DNA of 64,000 nt from Lewinellaceae bacterium (GCA_020636105.1 JACJYL010000002.1:1261001-1325000); one strand, 5' to 3'; shown: positions 52,369 through 64,000, counted from the stretch's first letter. A program made the numbers and translations. The notes: generated by a model from the sequence alone, not told the origin.

Positions 52369-55300
52369 TTATTTATTTACGATCAATTTCCTAAGAAAAC
52401 TGCCCGCTTCACCATCCAGGCGGATAAAATAAGTGCCATTGGAACAACTGGAAAGATCCAGCGGCAATTGGGCTGTTCCTGCGCTTACTTCCAGCCCGTC
52501 CACTACTTTTTGTCCGAGCACATCCCAAACGGAAACCACAGCATTTTTCGTTAAAGTCGGTTCAATAGTCATCCAAACCAAACCATTGGAAGGATTCGGA
52601 GTTAAATTAAACCCTAAGTCGAGCTGAACAACCTGGGTTCCTGTCAAACTTTCAACGGTGATCACATCACTGGAATATGTACAACCATTGGCATCCGTGA
52701 TCTCCACAGTATAATCTCCTGCGGAAAGTCCGTTGATATCGCCTGAATCGGAGAAGAATTCTCCTTGAAACGACCATTTATATGTATAAGGCCCCGTCCC
52801 TCCGGTTGGAGTAATATCAATTGAGCCGTTGGCTGATCCGTCGGTTTCATCTACGATCAAATCTACGTCTGCCCCCAGTGCATTGGGCTCAAGGATCTCA
52901 ATACTCAGAACCTCTTCGCATGCATCGCTATCGGCTACGGATATAGTATAAACACCCGCCGTCAGCCCCTCTGCATCCGACCCGGAAAAGCCATCTTCCC
53001 AGGTATAGCTATAATCAGGAGTACCACTGCTGGCCGTTATGCTTATAGTACCATCCGCGCCTCCGTTGCAGGAGACATGTGTTTCGGCATATTCCACCTC
53101 CAGTGCCGGTTTTACGGTCACTTCAAAGCTGCAAAGCGCAGAATTATTGCCTCCGTCTGTGAAACTGTAGGAGACCACCGTTAGTCCTGTAGGAAAAGTA
53201 GCTCCCGGTGGCAAACCGGCCGACAAAACAGGGTCGATGACATCCGCACAATTATCAATTACTATCGGCATCGGATAATCCAATGTTGCTTCACAAGCCG
53301 GAACAGTAATGTTTGGCGGACAGGTCATTTCAGGGGCAATCAGGTCGGAGATCAGGACGGTTACCGTTTCCTGGGCGGAATTGCCCGATTGGTCGGTCAC
53401 GGTCAATGTCACCAAATTCGTCCCTACATTTGTACAATCAAATTCACTCTGACTCAAGGTCATAGAGGCTATGCCACAATTATCAAAACTTCCATTATTT
53501 ACCTGCCCCAAAGGCAAAGTTACCGTACCGTCATCCCCCAGGAATAAATTGACATCACTGGCAAACACTACCGGCGGTTCATTGTCTAGGCTGGAAATGA
53601 TCACCTGCGCCGATTCGGTACAATTGTGCTGATCAGTGGCTGTAACCATATAATTGCCCGCCGTCAATCCAAAGATCGGGTTGACATTCGAGCCGTTAGA
53701 CCACAGGAAGCTGTAATTTGGTGTTCCTCCCTGGGCACTTACGGCAATGGAGCCCTGTGTGGAGTTAGGACAGTTGACATTCGTCACGGTGACAAACAGT
53801 TCAAGAGGTTCTGGCTGTGTGATCATACCCCCAAGTGTTTCAAAACAACCATTACCATCCGTCAGGGTCACCTGGTAATTACCCGGAGACAACCCACTGA
53901 TTGATGTTCCTGTTTGCCCGTTGGACCAGTTGGTGGTCAATGGCATAGTTCCGCCAGAAACAGCTACCCCAATGGATCCGTCCCCCACGCCAAAACAAGA
54001 TACATTTTCAAGAGACTGCAGGGTGAGCGACAGCTCGGTTGGTTCGGTAATATCGACGGTGACGGATTCCGAACAATTGTGGGCATCAGTAACCGTCAGT
54101 GAATAAGTATCCGGGCCAAGACCCGCCAAAGATTCCGTAAGGGCACCGTTTGACCAGGCATAGTCGTAATCAAGAGTACCTCCGATTACCGATATTCCGA
54201 CGGATCCATCCGCCGCCCCGAAACAGGAGACGTTGCTTTCTGAAATGACCGTAACCGACAAAGGAGCCGGCTCCGTGATGGTAATATTCACTTCAGCGGT
54301 ACAGTTGCTTGCATCCGTCACGGTGACGGTGTAGGTGCCTGCGGCAAGTCCCTGAGCCACATTGCCCTGCATACCGTTGGACCAGTTGTAAACATAATTT
54401 CCTGTACCTCCGGAGGCTGAAACGCTTGCAGCTCCTGTAGATGCACCGGAACAATCAACATTTTGGGAATTATCTACTGAAAGTTCCAGTAAAGGCGCCT
54501 GGGTAATTTCGGCACTCAAAGTGGCTGTACATCCTCTTGCATCGGTAACCGTGACCGTATAATTACCGATCCCCAGGTTGTTAATGGTGCCGGTGGTCTG
54601 CCCGCTCGACCAAAGGTAATTGTAAGGCGTGGTACCTCCCACAGGTTGAACAGAAATAGAGCCGTCATCGGTGCCGAAGCAGCCCAGGTTTAAAAGATTT
54701 TGCAAATTGACTTCCAGTACATCCGGCTCATGGATCACCACAGTGTTCTGATTGGTGCATCCGTTTGCATCGGTGACGGTGACGGTGTAAACTCCTTCAC
54801 AAAGATTGTTCAGGTTCGAAGCATGTGACCCCGTACTCCAATCGATAACAAAAGGAGCGGTCCCCCCGCCAAAAATAACGCCTGTGTGTCCGTCGCACTC
54901 CCCATGGCAGCTTATCTGGGTTGCGGAACTGGTCACATTCAGGCTACAACCGAAGGCATTAACCGTTACGGTCTGGATGGAAATGCATTCATTGGCATCG
55001 GTGACCGTAACCGTATAATCGCCTACCGGCAGATTAGAGATATTAGGGATCGTACTGTTATTCGGATCATCCCATTGATAAGTATAAGGAGTTGTACCTC
55101 CAAACGGCGTAGCAAAAGCACTCCCGTTATTTGCCCCGAGCGCCGTTTCATTACTGGCACTGGCGCTGGCAAAAAGGAAATCAGGTTCGGAAACGGTAGC
55201 CGTAAACTCGAGCGTGCAACCATCCGCATCGGTAACGGTTACTGCATAATCCCCGGGAGCCAGGTCGATAAGGATATCAAAATCCGAAGGCGCCCCGGTA

Positions 55301-55524
55301 GACCAGTTGTAAGTAAAAGGAGGGGTTCCTCCTGTCATATTGAGTATGAGAATGCCATTATCGTTACCTTTACAGGAAACATTATGAACCAGCAATTCTC
55401 CGGCAATTTCACATTCCACCTCATCGTCTTTTGATAAGGCGGAATTATTATTTGCGGCAAAAACTTGTGAATTAAAAAGGAAAAACAAGCACAAAGTGCT
55501 CATGAGGGTAAAAATCAGTCTCAT
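52369..55524 (-). CDS. SprB-repeat T9SS surface adhesin
   Basis: A 1051-residue surface protein. After a signal peptide (MRLIFTLMSTLCLFFLFNSQ) come SprB repeats of about 75 residues, each of the form V-S-C-x-G-x-x-D-G ... GGTPPYxYxWSxG ... LxxGxYTVTVTDAxGC; eight are clear and two are degenerate. Between them, around 670-830, lie two HYR-like domains (LFLGDDGTVTLPLGQ; IAPEMTCPPNITVPACEATL). The C-terminal T9SS domain starts LTPNPSNGLVWMTI and ends FLRKLIVNK. SprB-type adhesins carry cells over surfaces in gliding. This one is much shorter than F. johnsoniae SprB. Confidence 0.9.
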   Translation of the reverse strand: MRLIFTLMSTLCLFFLFNSQVFAANNNSALSKDDEVECEIAGELLVHNVSCKGNDNGILILNMTGGTPPFTYNWSTGAPSDFDILIDLAPGDYAVTVTDADGCTLEFTATVSEPDFLFASASASNETALGANNGSAFATPFGGTTPYTYQWDDPNNSTIPNISNLPVGDYTVTVTDANECISIQTVTVNAFGCSLNVTSSATQISCHGECDGHTGVIFGGGTAPFVIDWSTGSHASNLNNLCEGVYTVTVTDANGCTNQNTVVIHEPDVLEVNLQNLLNLGCFGTDDGSISVQPVGGTTPYNYLWSSGQTTGTINNLGIGNYTVTVTDARGCTATLSAEITQAPLLELSVDNSQNVDCSGASTGAASVSASGGTGNYVYNWSNGMQGNVAQGLAAGTYTVTVTDASNCTAEVNITITEPAPLSVTVISESNVSCFGAADGSVGISVIGGTLDYDYAWSNGALTESLAGLGPDTYSLTVTDAHNCSESVTVDITEPTELSLTLQSLENVSCFGVGDGSIGVAVSGGTMPLTTNWSNGQTGTSISGLSPGNYQVTLTDGNGCFETLGGMITQPEPLELFVTVTNVNCPNSTQGSIAVSAQGGTPNYSFLWSNGSNVNPIFGLTAGNYMVTATDQHNCTESAQVIISSLDNEPPVVFASDVNLFLGDDGTVTLPLGQVNNGSFDNCGIASMTLSQSEFDCTNVGTNLVTLTVTDQSGNSAQETVTVLISDLIAPEMTCPPNITVPACEATLDYPMPIVIDNCADVIDPVLSAGLPPGATFPTGLTVVSYSFTDGGNNSALCSFEVTVKPALEVEYAETHVSCNGGADGTISITASSGTPDYSYTWEDGFSGSDAEGLTAGVYTISVADSDACEEVLSIEILEPNALGADVDLIVDETDGSANGSIDITPTGGTGPYTYKWSFQGEFFSDSGDINGLSAGDYTVEITDANGCTYSSDVITVESLTGTQVVQLDLGFNLTPNPSNGLVWMTIEPTLTKNAVVSVWDVLGQKVVDGLEVSAGTAQLPLDLSSCSNGTYFIRLDGEAGSFLRKLIVNK

Positions 55525-55564
55525 AGGATAGTTGTTATCGGTTTATAAAAATAGGTTGACTTAT

Positions 55565-55572
55565 TATCTTTG
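55565..55572 (+). promoter_or_regulatory. -7 box TATCTTTG of the TlpA-like gene
   Basis: TATCTTTG (55565-55572) matches TAnnTTTG, 78 bases before the ATG at 55650. The -33 region shows TTTA near 55542 but no well-spaced TTG. Confidence 0.4.
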
Positions 55573-55649
55573 CGTCGTTATGTATATTTTAGGGCTTAAG
55601 CTACTCATTTATCCATCAAAAAGCAAACATTTTTTTTGAATTAATCACG

Positions 55650-56201
55650 ATGAATACAAAACTAAATAAAGGATTGGTTGCCATTCTAATCGGAAGTGCC
55701 CTCGGTTATTTTTTATATCAGCTTTATCATTTAGATCAACAGCAGCCTTTGATCAACGGGGAACAAGCCATTGATTTTCGGGCGGAGAATAAGGATGGAA
55801 CTCCCCTGCAATTATCCTCCCTTCATGGAAAATACGTATTACTCGATTTTTGGGCCAGTTGGTGCGCCCCTTGCCGGAAAAATAATCCAAAAATAGTTCA
55901 GCTCTATAAAACTTTCCATCCTGCTAAATTTAAGGATGCCACGGGATTTGAAATAGTTAGTATTGCCCTGGAAAAAACTTTGGATCCATGGTCAGGGGCC
56001 ATTGAAACAGACCATTTGGACTGGCCCTATCACGTTGTCGATCTGCCTAAGGGAGAAGGCTTCGATAACGGTCGGATCGCTGAACGGTACAACATAAAAG
56101 AAATTCCGGCTACCTTTCTGATCAATCCTCAAGGGATGATCATTGGCGTGGATTTGTCGGTAAAAAAGATGGAAGGATTGTTGAATTCAAAATTGAAATA
56201 G
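55650..56201 (+). CDS. TlpA-like thioredoxin-fold protein
   Basis: A 183-residue protein with an N-terminal membrane anchor (KGLVAILIGSALGYFLYQLY) and a thioredoxin domain with WASWCAPC (Cys72, Cys75), followed by the TlpA-typical IKEIPATFLINPQGMI with its cis-proline. It probably reduces or forms disulphides in the periplasm, for example in cytochrome c or surface proteins. The active site is complete. Confidence 0.85.
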   Translation: MNTKLNKGLVAILIGSALGYFLYQLYHLDQQQPLINGEQAIDFRAENKDGTPLQLSSLHGKYVLLDFWASWCAPCRKNNPKIVQLYKTFHPAKFKDATGFEIVSIALEKTLDPWSGAIETDHLDWPYHVVDLPKGEGFDNGRIAERYNIKEIPATFLINPQGMIIGVDLSVKKMEGLLNSKLK

Positions 56202-56295
56202 GATTTGGTAAACAAATTGACATATTTTCAGACTTTAAAACGTTCTTAACATAATAAGTCCAACATAAGTTGGAAATTAGGGGTCTGTTATAAAA

Positions 56296-56323
56296 AGGCT
56301 AAAGACTAAAGGCTAAAGACTAA
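56296..56323 (+). repeat. 14-base tandem repeat in the CHU_C gene leader region
   Basis: Two copies of AGGCTAAAGACTAA (56296-56309, 56310-56323), followed by AGGG. It is upstream of a TAAATTTG box, in the spacer of the large CHU_C gene. It could change promoter spacing when copy number varies. Confidence 0.55.
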
Positions 56324-56345
56324 AGGGTTTAATTGTTTTTTCGGC

Positions 56346-56353
56346 TAAATTTG
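56346..56353 (+). promoter_or_regulatory. -7 box TAAATTTG of the CHU_C gene
   Basis: TAAATTTG matches TAnnTTTG. Transcription would begin near 56360, so the 9-base repeats at 56376-56406 would lie in the mRNA leader. The -33 TTG at 56333-56335 is too close (10 bases). Confidence 0.35.
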
Positions 56354-56375
56354 TCTGGATACTGAAATCTCATAA

Positions 56376-56406
56376 ACCATTTGAACCATTTGAACCATTT
56401 GAACCA
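56376..56406 (+). repeat. 9-base tandem repeat just before a start codon
   Basis: ACCATTTGA is repeated three times from 56376 to 56402, then ACCA. It ends 14 bases before the ATG at 56420. The period of nine keeps the reading frame, but the codons upstream of the ATG would read Leu-Asn-His and are probably untranslated. Confidence 0.65.
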
Positions 56407-56419
56407 AAATACAAAAGCT

Positions 56420-59400
56420 ATGCGTTACCACTACATATTACTATTGGCCCTGTTTATTTTCACTCCTGTGTGGTTGTCTTCCCAACCGGCCAATGATGAA
56501 TGCATTGATGCCATTCTCATCCCTGATGTAAGTGCCTGGTGTTCGGCGGTGGCAGAATTCAATAACTACGATGCAACTATTTCTGCGGAAACCAGTCCCG
56601 GATGTTTTCCCAACAACCAGGATAACAATGATGTCTGGTTTGCCTTTACGGCCATTGCTACGACGGTGAATGTAAGTGTTATCGGAATGGTGGCGAATAA
56701 CCCCGGCGGCAACCAGCAAAATCCTCAATTAGCCATTTACCAAGGGCCTTGCGATAATTTGAATATCCTGGGATGTGCCTCGGATGCTTTTAATGTGGAC
56801 CAGGTGAGTGTTTTCGCCGGTCCCCTTAACATTGGAGAAACGTATTACATTCGCGTCAGCGCCCGTTTTGGATTTACGGGAACTTTCCAGTTGTGTATCA
56901 ATAATTTTAACGAAGTGCCTTCCGCTTCGGGTGATTGTGATCCCGGAGTTATTTTGTGTGATAAATCTCCCTTTACCGTTGGTTTTTTGAACGGTGTTGG
57001 AAATGACCCTAACGAAATCAATGATGTAAGTTGCAATTCCGGTACCTGCCAGATTACAGAATCCGGCTCTACCTGGTATAAATGGACTTGTGACGCTACG
57101 GGAACGCTTGAATTTGATATCACCCCTTTGAACCCCACAGACGATATTGACTTTGTCGTTTATGAACTGCCTAATGGGATTGACGACTGTTCCGGCAAGT
57201 TTGACATAAGATGTATGGCTTCAGGGGAGAATGTGGGGACTCCCTTGTCAGAATGGATAGCCTGTACCGGGGCTACCGGACTTGTAGATGGTGACGCAGA
57301 CATCAGTGAAACCTGTGGGTGCCAAACGGGTGACAACAACTACGCCGATGCCATCGAAATGATTTCCGGAAGAAGTTATGCCCTGGTGATTAACAATTTC
57401 AGCCAATCAGGTTCGGGTTTTTCCATTGAATTTGGCGGTACAGGTACTTTCCTCGGCCCGGATGTGAATTTTCTTTCCGCTCCGGATGAGGTTTGTATCG
57501 GAGAACCGGTTATTTATACAGATGATTCTTTTTTCGCGGGAGGGCTTGAAAGCTGGACCTGGAACTTTGGTCCGACGGCAACGCCACAAGCAGCTACAGG
57601 CCCCGGGCCTCACTCGGTCGTTTACAACAAGCCCGGCATTAAATCTGTGGTTTTGACCGTGAAGAGCAATCAGGGTTGTTTGAAAACCATCGTTCAAAAC
57701 AGCGTCAATGTCATTTGTTGCGATGATCATTTCAATATTTCAGGAGTGGTCACTGATGAAGCTTGTCCCAACGACGGAACCGGGGCCATCGACCTGACGG
57801 TTTTTAGCGGTTATGGGCCTTTTGGTTATTCCTGGGACACCGGGGCGACCACAGAAGACGTCACCAACCTGGAACAGGGCACGTACTTTGTCACAGTAGT
57901 CGATGAAGCGACCTGCGAAGTAGTGACCAGTTTTGACGTGGGCGGGCCACCTGTATGGGCTGTGGATACCCTCATCACTATGCCTACCTGCAACGGGGGA
58001 ACGGACGGTGCCATCACATTGAACGTTAACGGAGCTACGCCTCCTTATCAATACAATTGGGAAAACACAGGTTTTACTTCAGCCAATTCCTATAACAATC
58101 TCATCAACGGAATGTATGACGTTGTCATCCGGGATGCCAATAATTGTGAAATAGCCCTGACTATCGATGTTCATGAACTCGTGCTGGAGCTTGACCCCGG
58201 CGTTCAATCCATTACCGATCCTTCGTGTACGGGATATGCTGACGGGGTTGCCGTTGCGGCTATTTATAATGGTTTGCCGCCCTATCAGTACAACTGGAAC
58301 GATGGGAATGGTTTTATCAATTCCAATATTATGACCGGGTTAGCCCAGGGTACCTATGTTGTGGATGTCATTGATGCAAATCTTTGCGTTGGAAACTTTG
58401 AACTTGTTTTACAGGATCCGCCCCCGCTTACGCTGGATTTTGATATTACAGATGTGAGTTGTTTTGGAGAAAGCGATGGTAGTGTCAATTCAATCGTTAC
58501 CGGCGGCACGGGTGATTATTCCTATTTATGGCAGGGAGGTGCTACAACCCCTGATATTTCAACTCTTCCTGCGGGGAATTACCCGTTGACCGTAACCGAC
58601 GAGAATGATTGTGAGATAACAGATATTGCTGTCGTAATCCAGCCTCCTTTACTTGCCATCGATACGACACAAGTGATTCATAACATTTGTTTTGGCTATA
58701 CGGACGGACAAATTAGCGTCACCGGAATCGGAGGATTGCCCCCTTTTGAATACAGCCTGGATGGAACGACTTTCCAGATAGATTCGGTTTTTACCGATTT
58801 GGCCGCAGGTGATTATACGGCAACCGTTTTGGATGCCAACGGTTGTACCGCCACCGTAGAGATTACGGTCAACGAACCCCCTCAATTGCTTGTGGAAGCA
58901 GGTCCCGATCAGTTTATTGAATTAGGTTTCAGCACCACAGCCCAGGCCTTGCCCAATTTTTTTCCGGTAGTTTATTCCTGGGCACCATTGGATTTTCTGA
59001 CTTGCCTCAATGCTGAATGTTCAAATATATTTCTCAGTCCTGTCAATACCACCACCTATATCGTCACCATAACGGATGAAGCCGGCTGCGTCGCTTTTGA
59101 TGACCTGACGATACATGTGATCAAGAACAGGCCCATCTATATTCCTAATGTTTTTTCTCCCAACGGTGACGGTGTCAATGATGGCTTTACAGTGTACAGC
59201 GGTCCCGCTGTGAATGAAGTTCTACGCCTGAGCATTTTCGACCGATGGGGAGAACTTGTTTTTGACGGCAAGAATTTTGCCCCCAACAATGAAGCCCTCG
59301 GATGGGATGGAATATTCCTGGGGGAGCCTGTCAATTCAGGCGTGTTTACCTATATGGCAGAAGTGCTTTTTATCGACGGGGAAATCATCCGGTTTAAGGG

Positions 59401-59422
59401 GGATGTTTCTGTGGTTCGATAA
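56420..59422 (+). CDS. Gliding-motility-associated (CHU_C) T9SS protein
   Basis: A 1000-residue secreted protein. The signal peptide is MRYHYILLLALFIFTPVWLS; I use this ATG and not the codons inside the tandem repeat. The N-terminal part has two calcium-binding-like segments (NDECIDAILIPDVSAWC), then a PKD domain (APDEVCIGEPVIYTDDSFF) and about five SprB-like repeats (THVS-type cores: MPTCNGGTDG, DVSCFGESDG, HNICFGYTDG). It ends with the type B sorting domain IYIPNVFSPNGDGVNDGFTV through IIRFKGDVSVVR. It is exported by T9SS and held on the surface, probably in gliding or attachment. Confidence 0.9.
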   Translation: MRYHYILLLALFIFTPVWLSSQPANDECIDAILIPDVSAWCSAVAEFNNYDATISAETSPGCFPNNQDNNDVWFAFTAIATTVNVSVIGMVANNPGGNQQNPQLAIYQGPCDNLNILGCASDAFNVDQVSVFAGPLNIGETYYIRVSARFGFTGTFQLCINNFNEVPSASGDCDPGVILCDKSPFTVGFLNGVGNDPNEINDVSCNSGTCQITESGSTWYKWTCDATGTLEFDITPLNPTDDIDFVVYELPNGIDDCSGKFDIRCMASGENVGTPLSEWIACTGATGLVDGDADISETCGCQTGDNNYADAIEMISGRSYALVINNFSQSGSGFSIEFGGTGTFLGPDVNFLSAPDEVCIGEPVIYTDDSFFAGGLESWTWNFGPTATPQAATGPGPHSVVYNKPGIKSVVLTVKSNQGCLKTIVQNSVNVICCDDHFNISGVVTDEACPNDGTGAIDLTVFSGYGPFGYSWDTGATTEDVTNLEQGTYFVTVVDEATCEVVTSFDVGGPPVWAVDTLITMPTCNGGTDGAITLNVNGATPPYQYNWENTGFTSANSYNNLINGMYDVVIRDANNCEIALTIDVHELVLELDPGVQSITDPSCTGYADGVAVAAIYNGLPPYQYNWNDGNGFINSNIMTGLAQGTYVVDVIDANLCVGNFELVLQDPPPLTLDFDITDVSCFGESDGSVNSIVTGGTGDYSYLWQGGATTPDISTLPAGNYPLTVTDENDCEITDIAVVIQPPLLAIDTTQVIHNICFGYTDGQISVTGIGGLPPFEYSLDGTTFQIDSVFTDLAAGDYTATVLDANGCTATVEITVNEPPQLLVEAGPDQFIELGFSTTAQALPNFFPVVYSWAPLDFLTCLNAECSNIFLSPVNTTTYIVTITDEAGCVAFDDLTIHVIKNRPIYIPNVFSPNGDGVNDGFTVYSGPAVNEVLRLSIFDRWGELVFDGKNFAPNNEALGWDGIFLGEPVNSGVFTYMAEVLFIDGEIIRFKGDVSVVR

Positions 59423-59433
59423 AAAACCGTAAC

Positions 59434-59451
59434 TGCCGAATTCATTCGGCA
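59434..59451. terminator. Short hairpin after the CHU_C gene
   Basis: TGCCGAA (59434-59440) and TTCGGCA (59445-59451) enclose a four-base loop, 12 bases after the stop codon. No T run follows, so the terminator call is weak. A second nearby CCGAATGAATTAGG could pair with the same arm. The rest of 59452-59603 shows no gene. Confidence 0.35.
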
Positions 59452-59603
59452 TGTATGGCACCCCGAATGAATTAGGCGATTTACCCTGATGCCCGAAGCT
59501 TGTCCCACCAAGCAATGGGGATTTCACTTCCTTCAATCTGAAACCACTTTTGAACGAAATAAAACCACTTGAACCCATTTTTGTCTTCATACTCTGATTG
59601 CCA

Positions 59604-60899
59604 TCATCTCAGAGCCAATCCCTTTTTCCAAAAAAACAAATGCTGAATCCCACCTCTTGCCACCATAAAAAGCAACAAGGCGAACCAAATGGAATGATTG
59701 TTGCCCCAAATTTCTTTGAACGCAAAATGAACGGCCAGGTAAAAGATGAAAGCAAGTATCATTGTATTACGCATAGCCCTTGAGGCGGTCAAGCCAATGT
59801 ACACCCCATCCCATATATAACATGGCGTACTCAATAATGGAAAAATAGCCATCCAAAAAAGGAAAGGAGTTGCGGCTACAATGACGTCTTCCTGGTTGGT
59901 AAACAATCGTAAAATGGTGCCGCCGCCAAACCAATAAGCGAGACTAAACAGTGCCGCCATAGCCATTCCCCAGCCAAAAGAAAGGCGTATGGCTCTTTTT
60001 ATGTTTTGCGGATGGCCAATACCTTTATATTTTCCAACGAGACTTTCCGAAGCAAAGGCAAAACCATCAACACCATAGGACATCCAGTTGAGGAAATTCA
60101 ATAAAATAACATTTACCGCCAGGATCATATTTCCACCGCTGGCTGATTGGCTGTAAAAAAAGCCGAAGACAAAAGTGAGAAAAAAGGTGCGGATAAATAT
60201 ATCACTGTTGATGCTCAAAAATTGTTTAAAAGCTTCTTTTTTTAGGAATACCGCCCTTTGCATGTGTGCAAACAGGTGGCTATATTTATAATAGAAAAGT
60301 CCCAATGCAAGCAAAACGCCGGTATATTGAGCGATCACGGTGCCCCAGGCCACCCCTGCAGCTTCCATTCCCAGGTGCATCACAAAGAAATAACTCAAAA
60401 CGATATTCACGACATTGACCGCAACCGTCATGATGAGCGGATAAACAGCATTTTGCATGCCAAAGAACCAGCCCATAAAGGCATAGGAAGCTATACTTGC
60501 CGGAGCGGCCCAAATTCGAATATAAAAATATTCCTCCACAATAGGCCTTTGTTCCGCCGAAACATTCATCAGGTAGATCGCCGATTCTACCAGCGGATAC
60601 TGTAGGATAAGTAAAACGGTGGCCACTACTATGGCCACTACGTTCGCCCGACCAAAAGTTTCAATCAAATCCTTCTGGTCGTCCCTCCCAAACGCCTGGG
60701 CGGTGATGCCTGTGGTGCCCATGCGTAAAAACCCGAAGTTCCAATAAATGAAGTTGAAGATCATGGCTCCTAGGCCGACGGCACCGATATGTAATTCAGT
60801 CAATCGTCCCATCAGGGCCGTATCGAAAGAACTGAGCAAGGGTACGGATAAATTGCTTAAGATATTGGGAATGGCAAGTCGCAGAATTTCTTTATTCAT
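59604..60899 (-). CDS. MATE-family transporter (DinF-like)
   Basis: A 431-residue, 12-helix membrane protein. The start MNKEILRLAIPNILSNLSVP, the symmetric halves and segments GLGAMIFNFIYWNFGFLRMG and VVNIVLSYFFVMHLGMEAAG are typical of the DinF group of MATE antiporters, which expel drugs or metabolites with sodium or protons. Length and ends are normal. Confidence 0.88.
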   Translation of the reverse strand: MNKEILRLAIPNILSNLSVPLLSSFDTALMGRLTELHIGAVGLGAMIFNFIYWNFGFLRMGTTGITAQAFGRDDQKDLIETFGRANVVAIVVATVLLILQYPLVESAIYLMNVSAEQRPIVEEYFYIRIWAAPASIASYAFMGWFFGMQNAVYPLIMTVAVNVVNIVLSYFFVMHLGMEAAGVAWGTVIAQYTGVLLALGLFYYKYSHLFAHMQRAVFLKKEAFKQFLSINSDIFIRTFFLTFVFGFFYSQSASGGNMILAVNVILLNFLNWMSYGVDGFAFASESLVGKYKGIGHPQNIKRAIRLSFGWGMAMAALFSLAYWFGGGTILRLFTNQEDVIVAATPFLFWMAIFPLLSTPCYIWDGVYIGLTASRAMRNTMILAFIFYLAVHFAFKEIWGNNHSIWFALLLFMVARGGIQHLFFWKKGLALR

Positions 60900-60928
60900 A
60901 ATATTGAATATCAGCGGTTTCGTCGAAT

Positions 60929-61402
60929 CTAAACCGTTCCTCGATTTCTATATTTCCAAACGGAGATCAGCATTCTGATGGCAAAAAGAATGGCACTGAC
61001 AATCGCCGCCGTTCCAACCAGTAGGATTTCATGCCGAATGTATTTTTCCAGCTTCAGTTGTTCTTTATACGGCAATTTTTCAAGGTCATTGAATAATATG
61101 CCTTCATTGATATACCCCTGGAGAAAATTCAGTTTCTGGATGAGTAAAAAAACGACTGGAATCATTATAAAAAACAACGCAACTTTAAGGTATTGTCGTT
61201 TGGCAATAAAAGTAAATCGCAGGAAAAAGATATGGCGGGTAAAAAAAATAAAACAAAAAACGAGCAGAACATTCAGCCCAATATGAGGAAAATCAGGGAG
61301 TTGTAAATAGATGGGGAGTACCAGGACTGCGGCCATTAAGGCAGCGATAAACCACCAGAAAAACTCCAGTTTGAGCAATAAAGCACGTTGATTGTCCATC
61401 AT
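60929..61402 (-). CDS. Small membrane protein of unknown function
   Basis: A 157-residue membrane protein with four hydrophobic helices (FFWWFIAALMAAVLVLPIYL; VLLVFCFIFFTRHIFFLRF; VALFFIMIPVVFLLIQ; ILLVGTAAIVSAILFAIRM) and a charged segment between the third and fourth (LEKLPYKEQLKLEKYIRHE). It lies 29 bases upstream of the MATE gene on the same strand, which supports an operon. I do not recognise the family. Confidence 0.65.
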   Translation of the reverse strand: MMDNQRALLLKLEFFWWFIAALMAAVLVLPIYLQLPDFPHIGLNVLLVFCFIFFTRHIFFLRFTFIAKRQYLKVALFFIMIPVVFLLIQKLNFLQGYINEGILFNDLEKLPYKEQLKLEKYIRHEILLVGTAAIVSAILFAIRMLISVWKYRNRGTV

Positions 61403-61445
61403 CGGATTTTTTAATGCTTTGAAAAGATGTGCAGGGTATAAATAA

Positions 61446-61481
61446 CAAGAGCCTTGCAGAATAATTTATGCAAGGCTCTTG
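61446..61481 (-). terminator. Terminator of the rRNA operon
   Basis: CAAGAGCCTTGCA (61446-61458) and TGCAAGGCTCTTG (61469-61481) form a 13-bp perfect stem 12 bases beyond the 3' end of 5S rRNA on the minus strand. It should stop the rRNA transcript before the next gene on the same strand. Confidence 0.8.
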
Positions 61482-61493
61482 AGAAGAAAAAAA

Positions 61494-61602
<109 letters not shown>

Positions 61603-61721
61603 AAATCTTTATCACCGGCGAAAAGGCCGGGACATTATATTTTTTGAATGATCAAAGATCATGACAATTGACAGGTGAGATTAATAAAGCTACTAAAGAG
61701 CTTTTAGTGAAAAATTTACGA

Positions 61722-64000
<2,279 letters not shown>

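Overview
The window comes from a member of the Bacteroidota, most likely a gliding, type IX secretion (T9SS) lineage such as the Saprospiria. The evidence is C-terminal T9SS sorting domains on five large secreted proteins, SprB repeats, a gliding-motility-associated C-terminal (CHU_C-type) domain, Bacteroidota-only families (DUF6660, DUF6702, HYC_CC_PP, DUF3667) and TAnnTTTG-type promoter boxes. Genus-level placement is inference.

Region 1 (1 to about 24.8 kb) is a visibly AT-richer metal-resistance block. On the plus strand are a truncated RND adaptor, a PII-like protein, a methyltransferase, a Zn/Cd-type P-ATPase and two small secreted proteins. From 24.4 kb down to 5.6 kb nearly everything lies on the minus strand: HYC_CC_PP protein, CusA pump, TolC-type channel, CusB adaptor, a metal-binding lipoprotein, a secreted HMA protein, a CPH-type CopB ATPase, a 44-residue membrane protein, a DUF2231 protein, an M43 protease, two AraC-type regulators with CxxC (HMA-like) N-termini flanking a type II NADH dehydrogenase, CopA and a small HMA protein. 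Together they would move Cu(I)/Ag(I) from cytoplasm to periplasm (CopA, CopB), bind it there, and export it across the outer membrane (CusCBA).

Region 2 (24.5 to 28.3 kb) is the most AT-rich part. It holds an AraC remnant, two unrecognised proteins of about 470 residues and decayed sequence ending at tRNA-Phe. One of the two proteins starts with a sequence like the small ribosomal protein THX and carries a D...ExK arrangement like PD-(D/E)XK nucleases. This is my best candidate for an undescribed system. The block stops at the 3' end of the tRNA gene, as integrative islands often do.

Region 3 (28.4 to 61.4 kb) looks like resident chromosome with higher GC: an MtfA-like protein lacking its second zinc histidine, an IS200/IS605 insertion, large T9SS surface proteins (lamin-tail, M43 protease, SprB-repeat, CHU_C), HupE/UreJ and DUF6702, YidD, LolA, a SPOR-like protein, a beta-propeller lipoprotein, a YgjP-like peptidase, a phosphoesterase, a three-gene ATP-grasp/amidotransferase/ATP-grasp set, a flavin reductase, a TlpA-like thioredoxin and a MATE transporter.

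Region 4 (61.4 to 64.0 kb) is the 3' part of an rRNA operon on the minus strand: 5S and a truncated 23S. The limits of this reading are that all family calls come from recognising motifs by eye. No search, alignment or folding was run.
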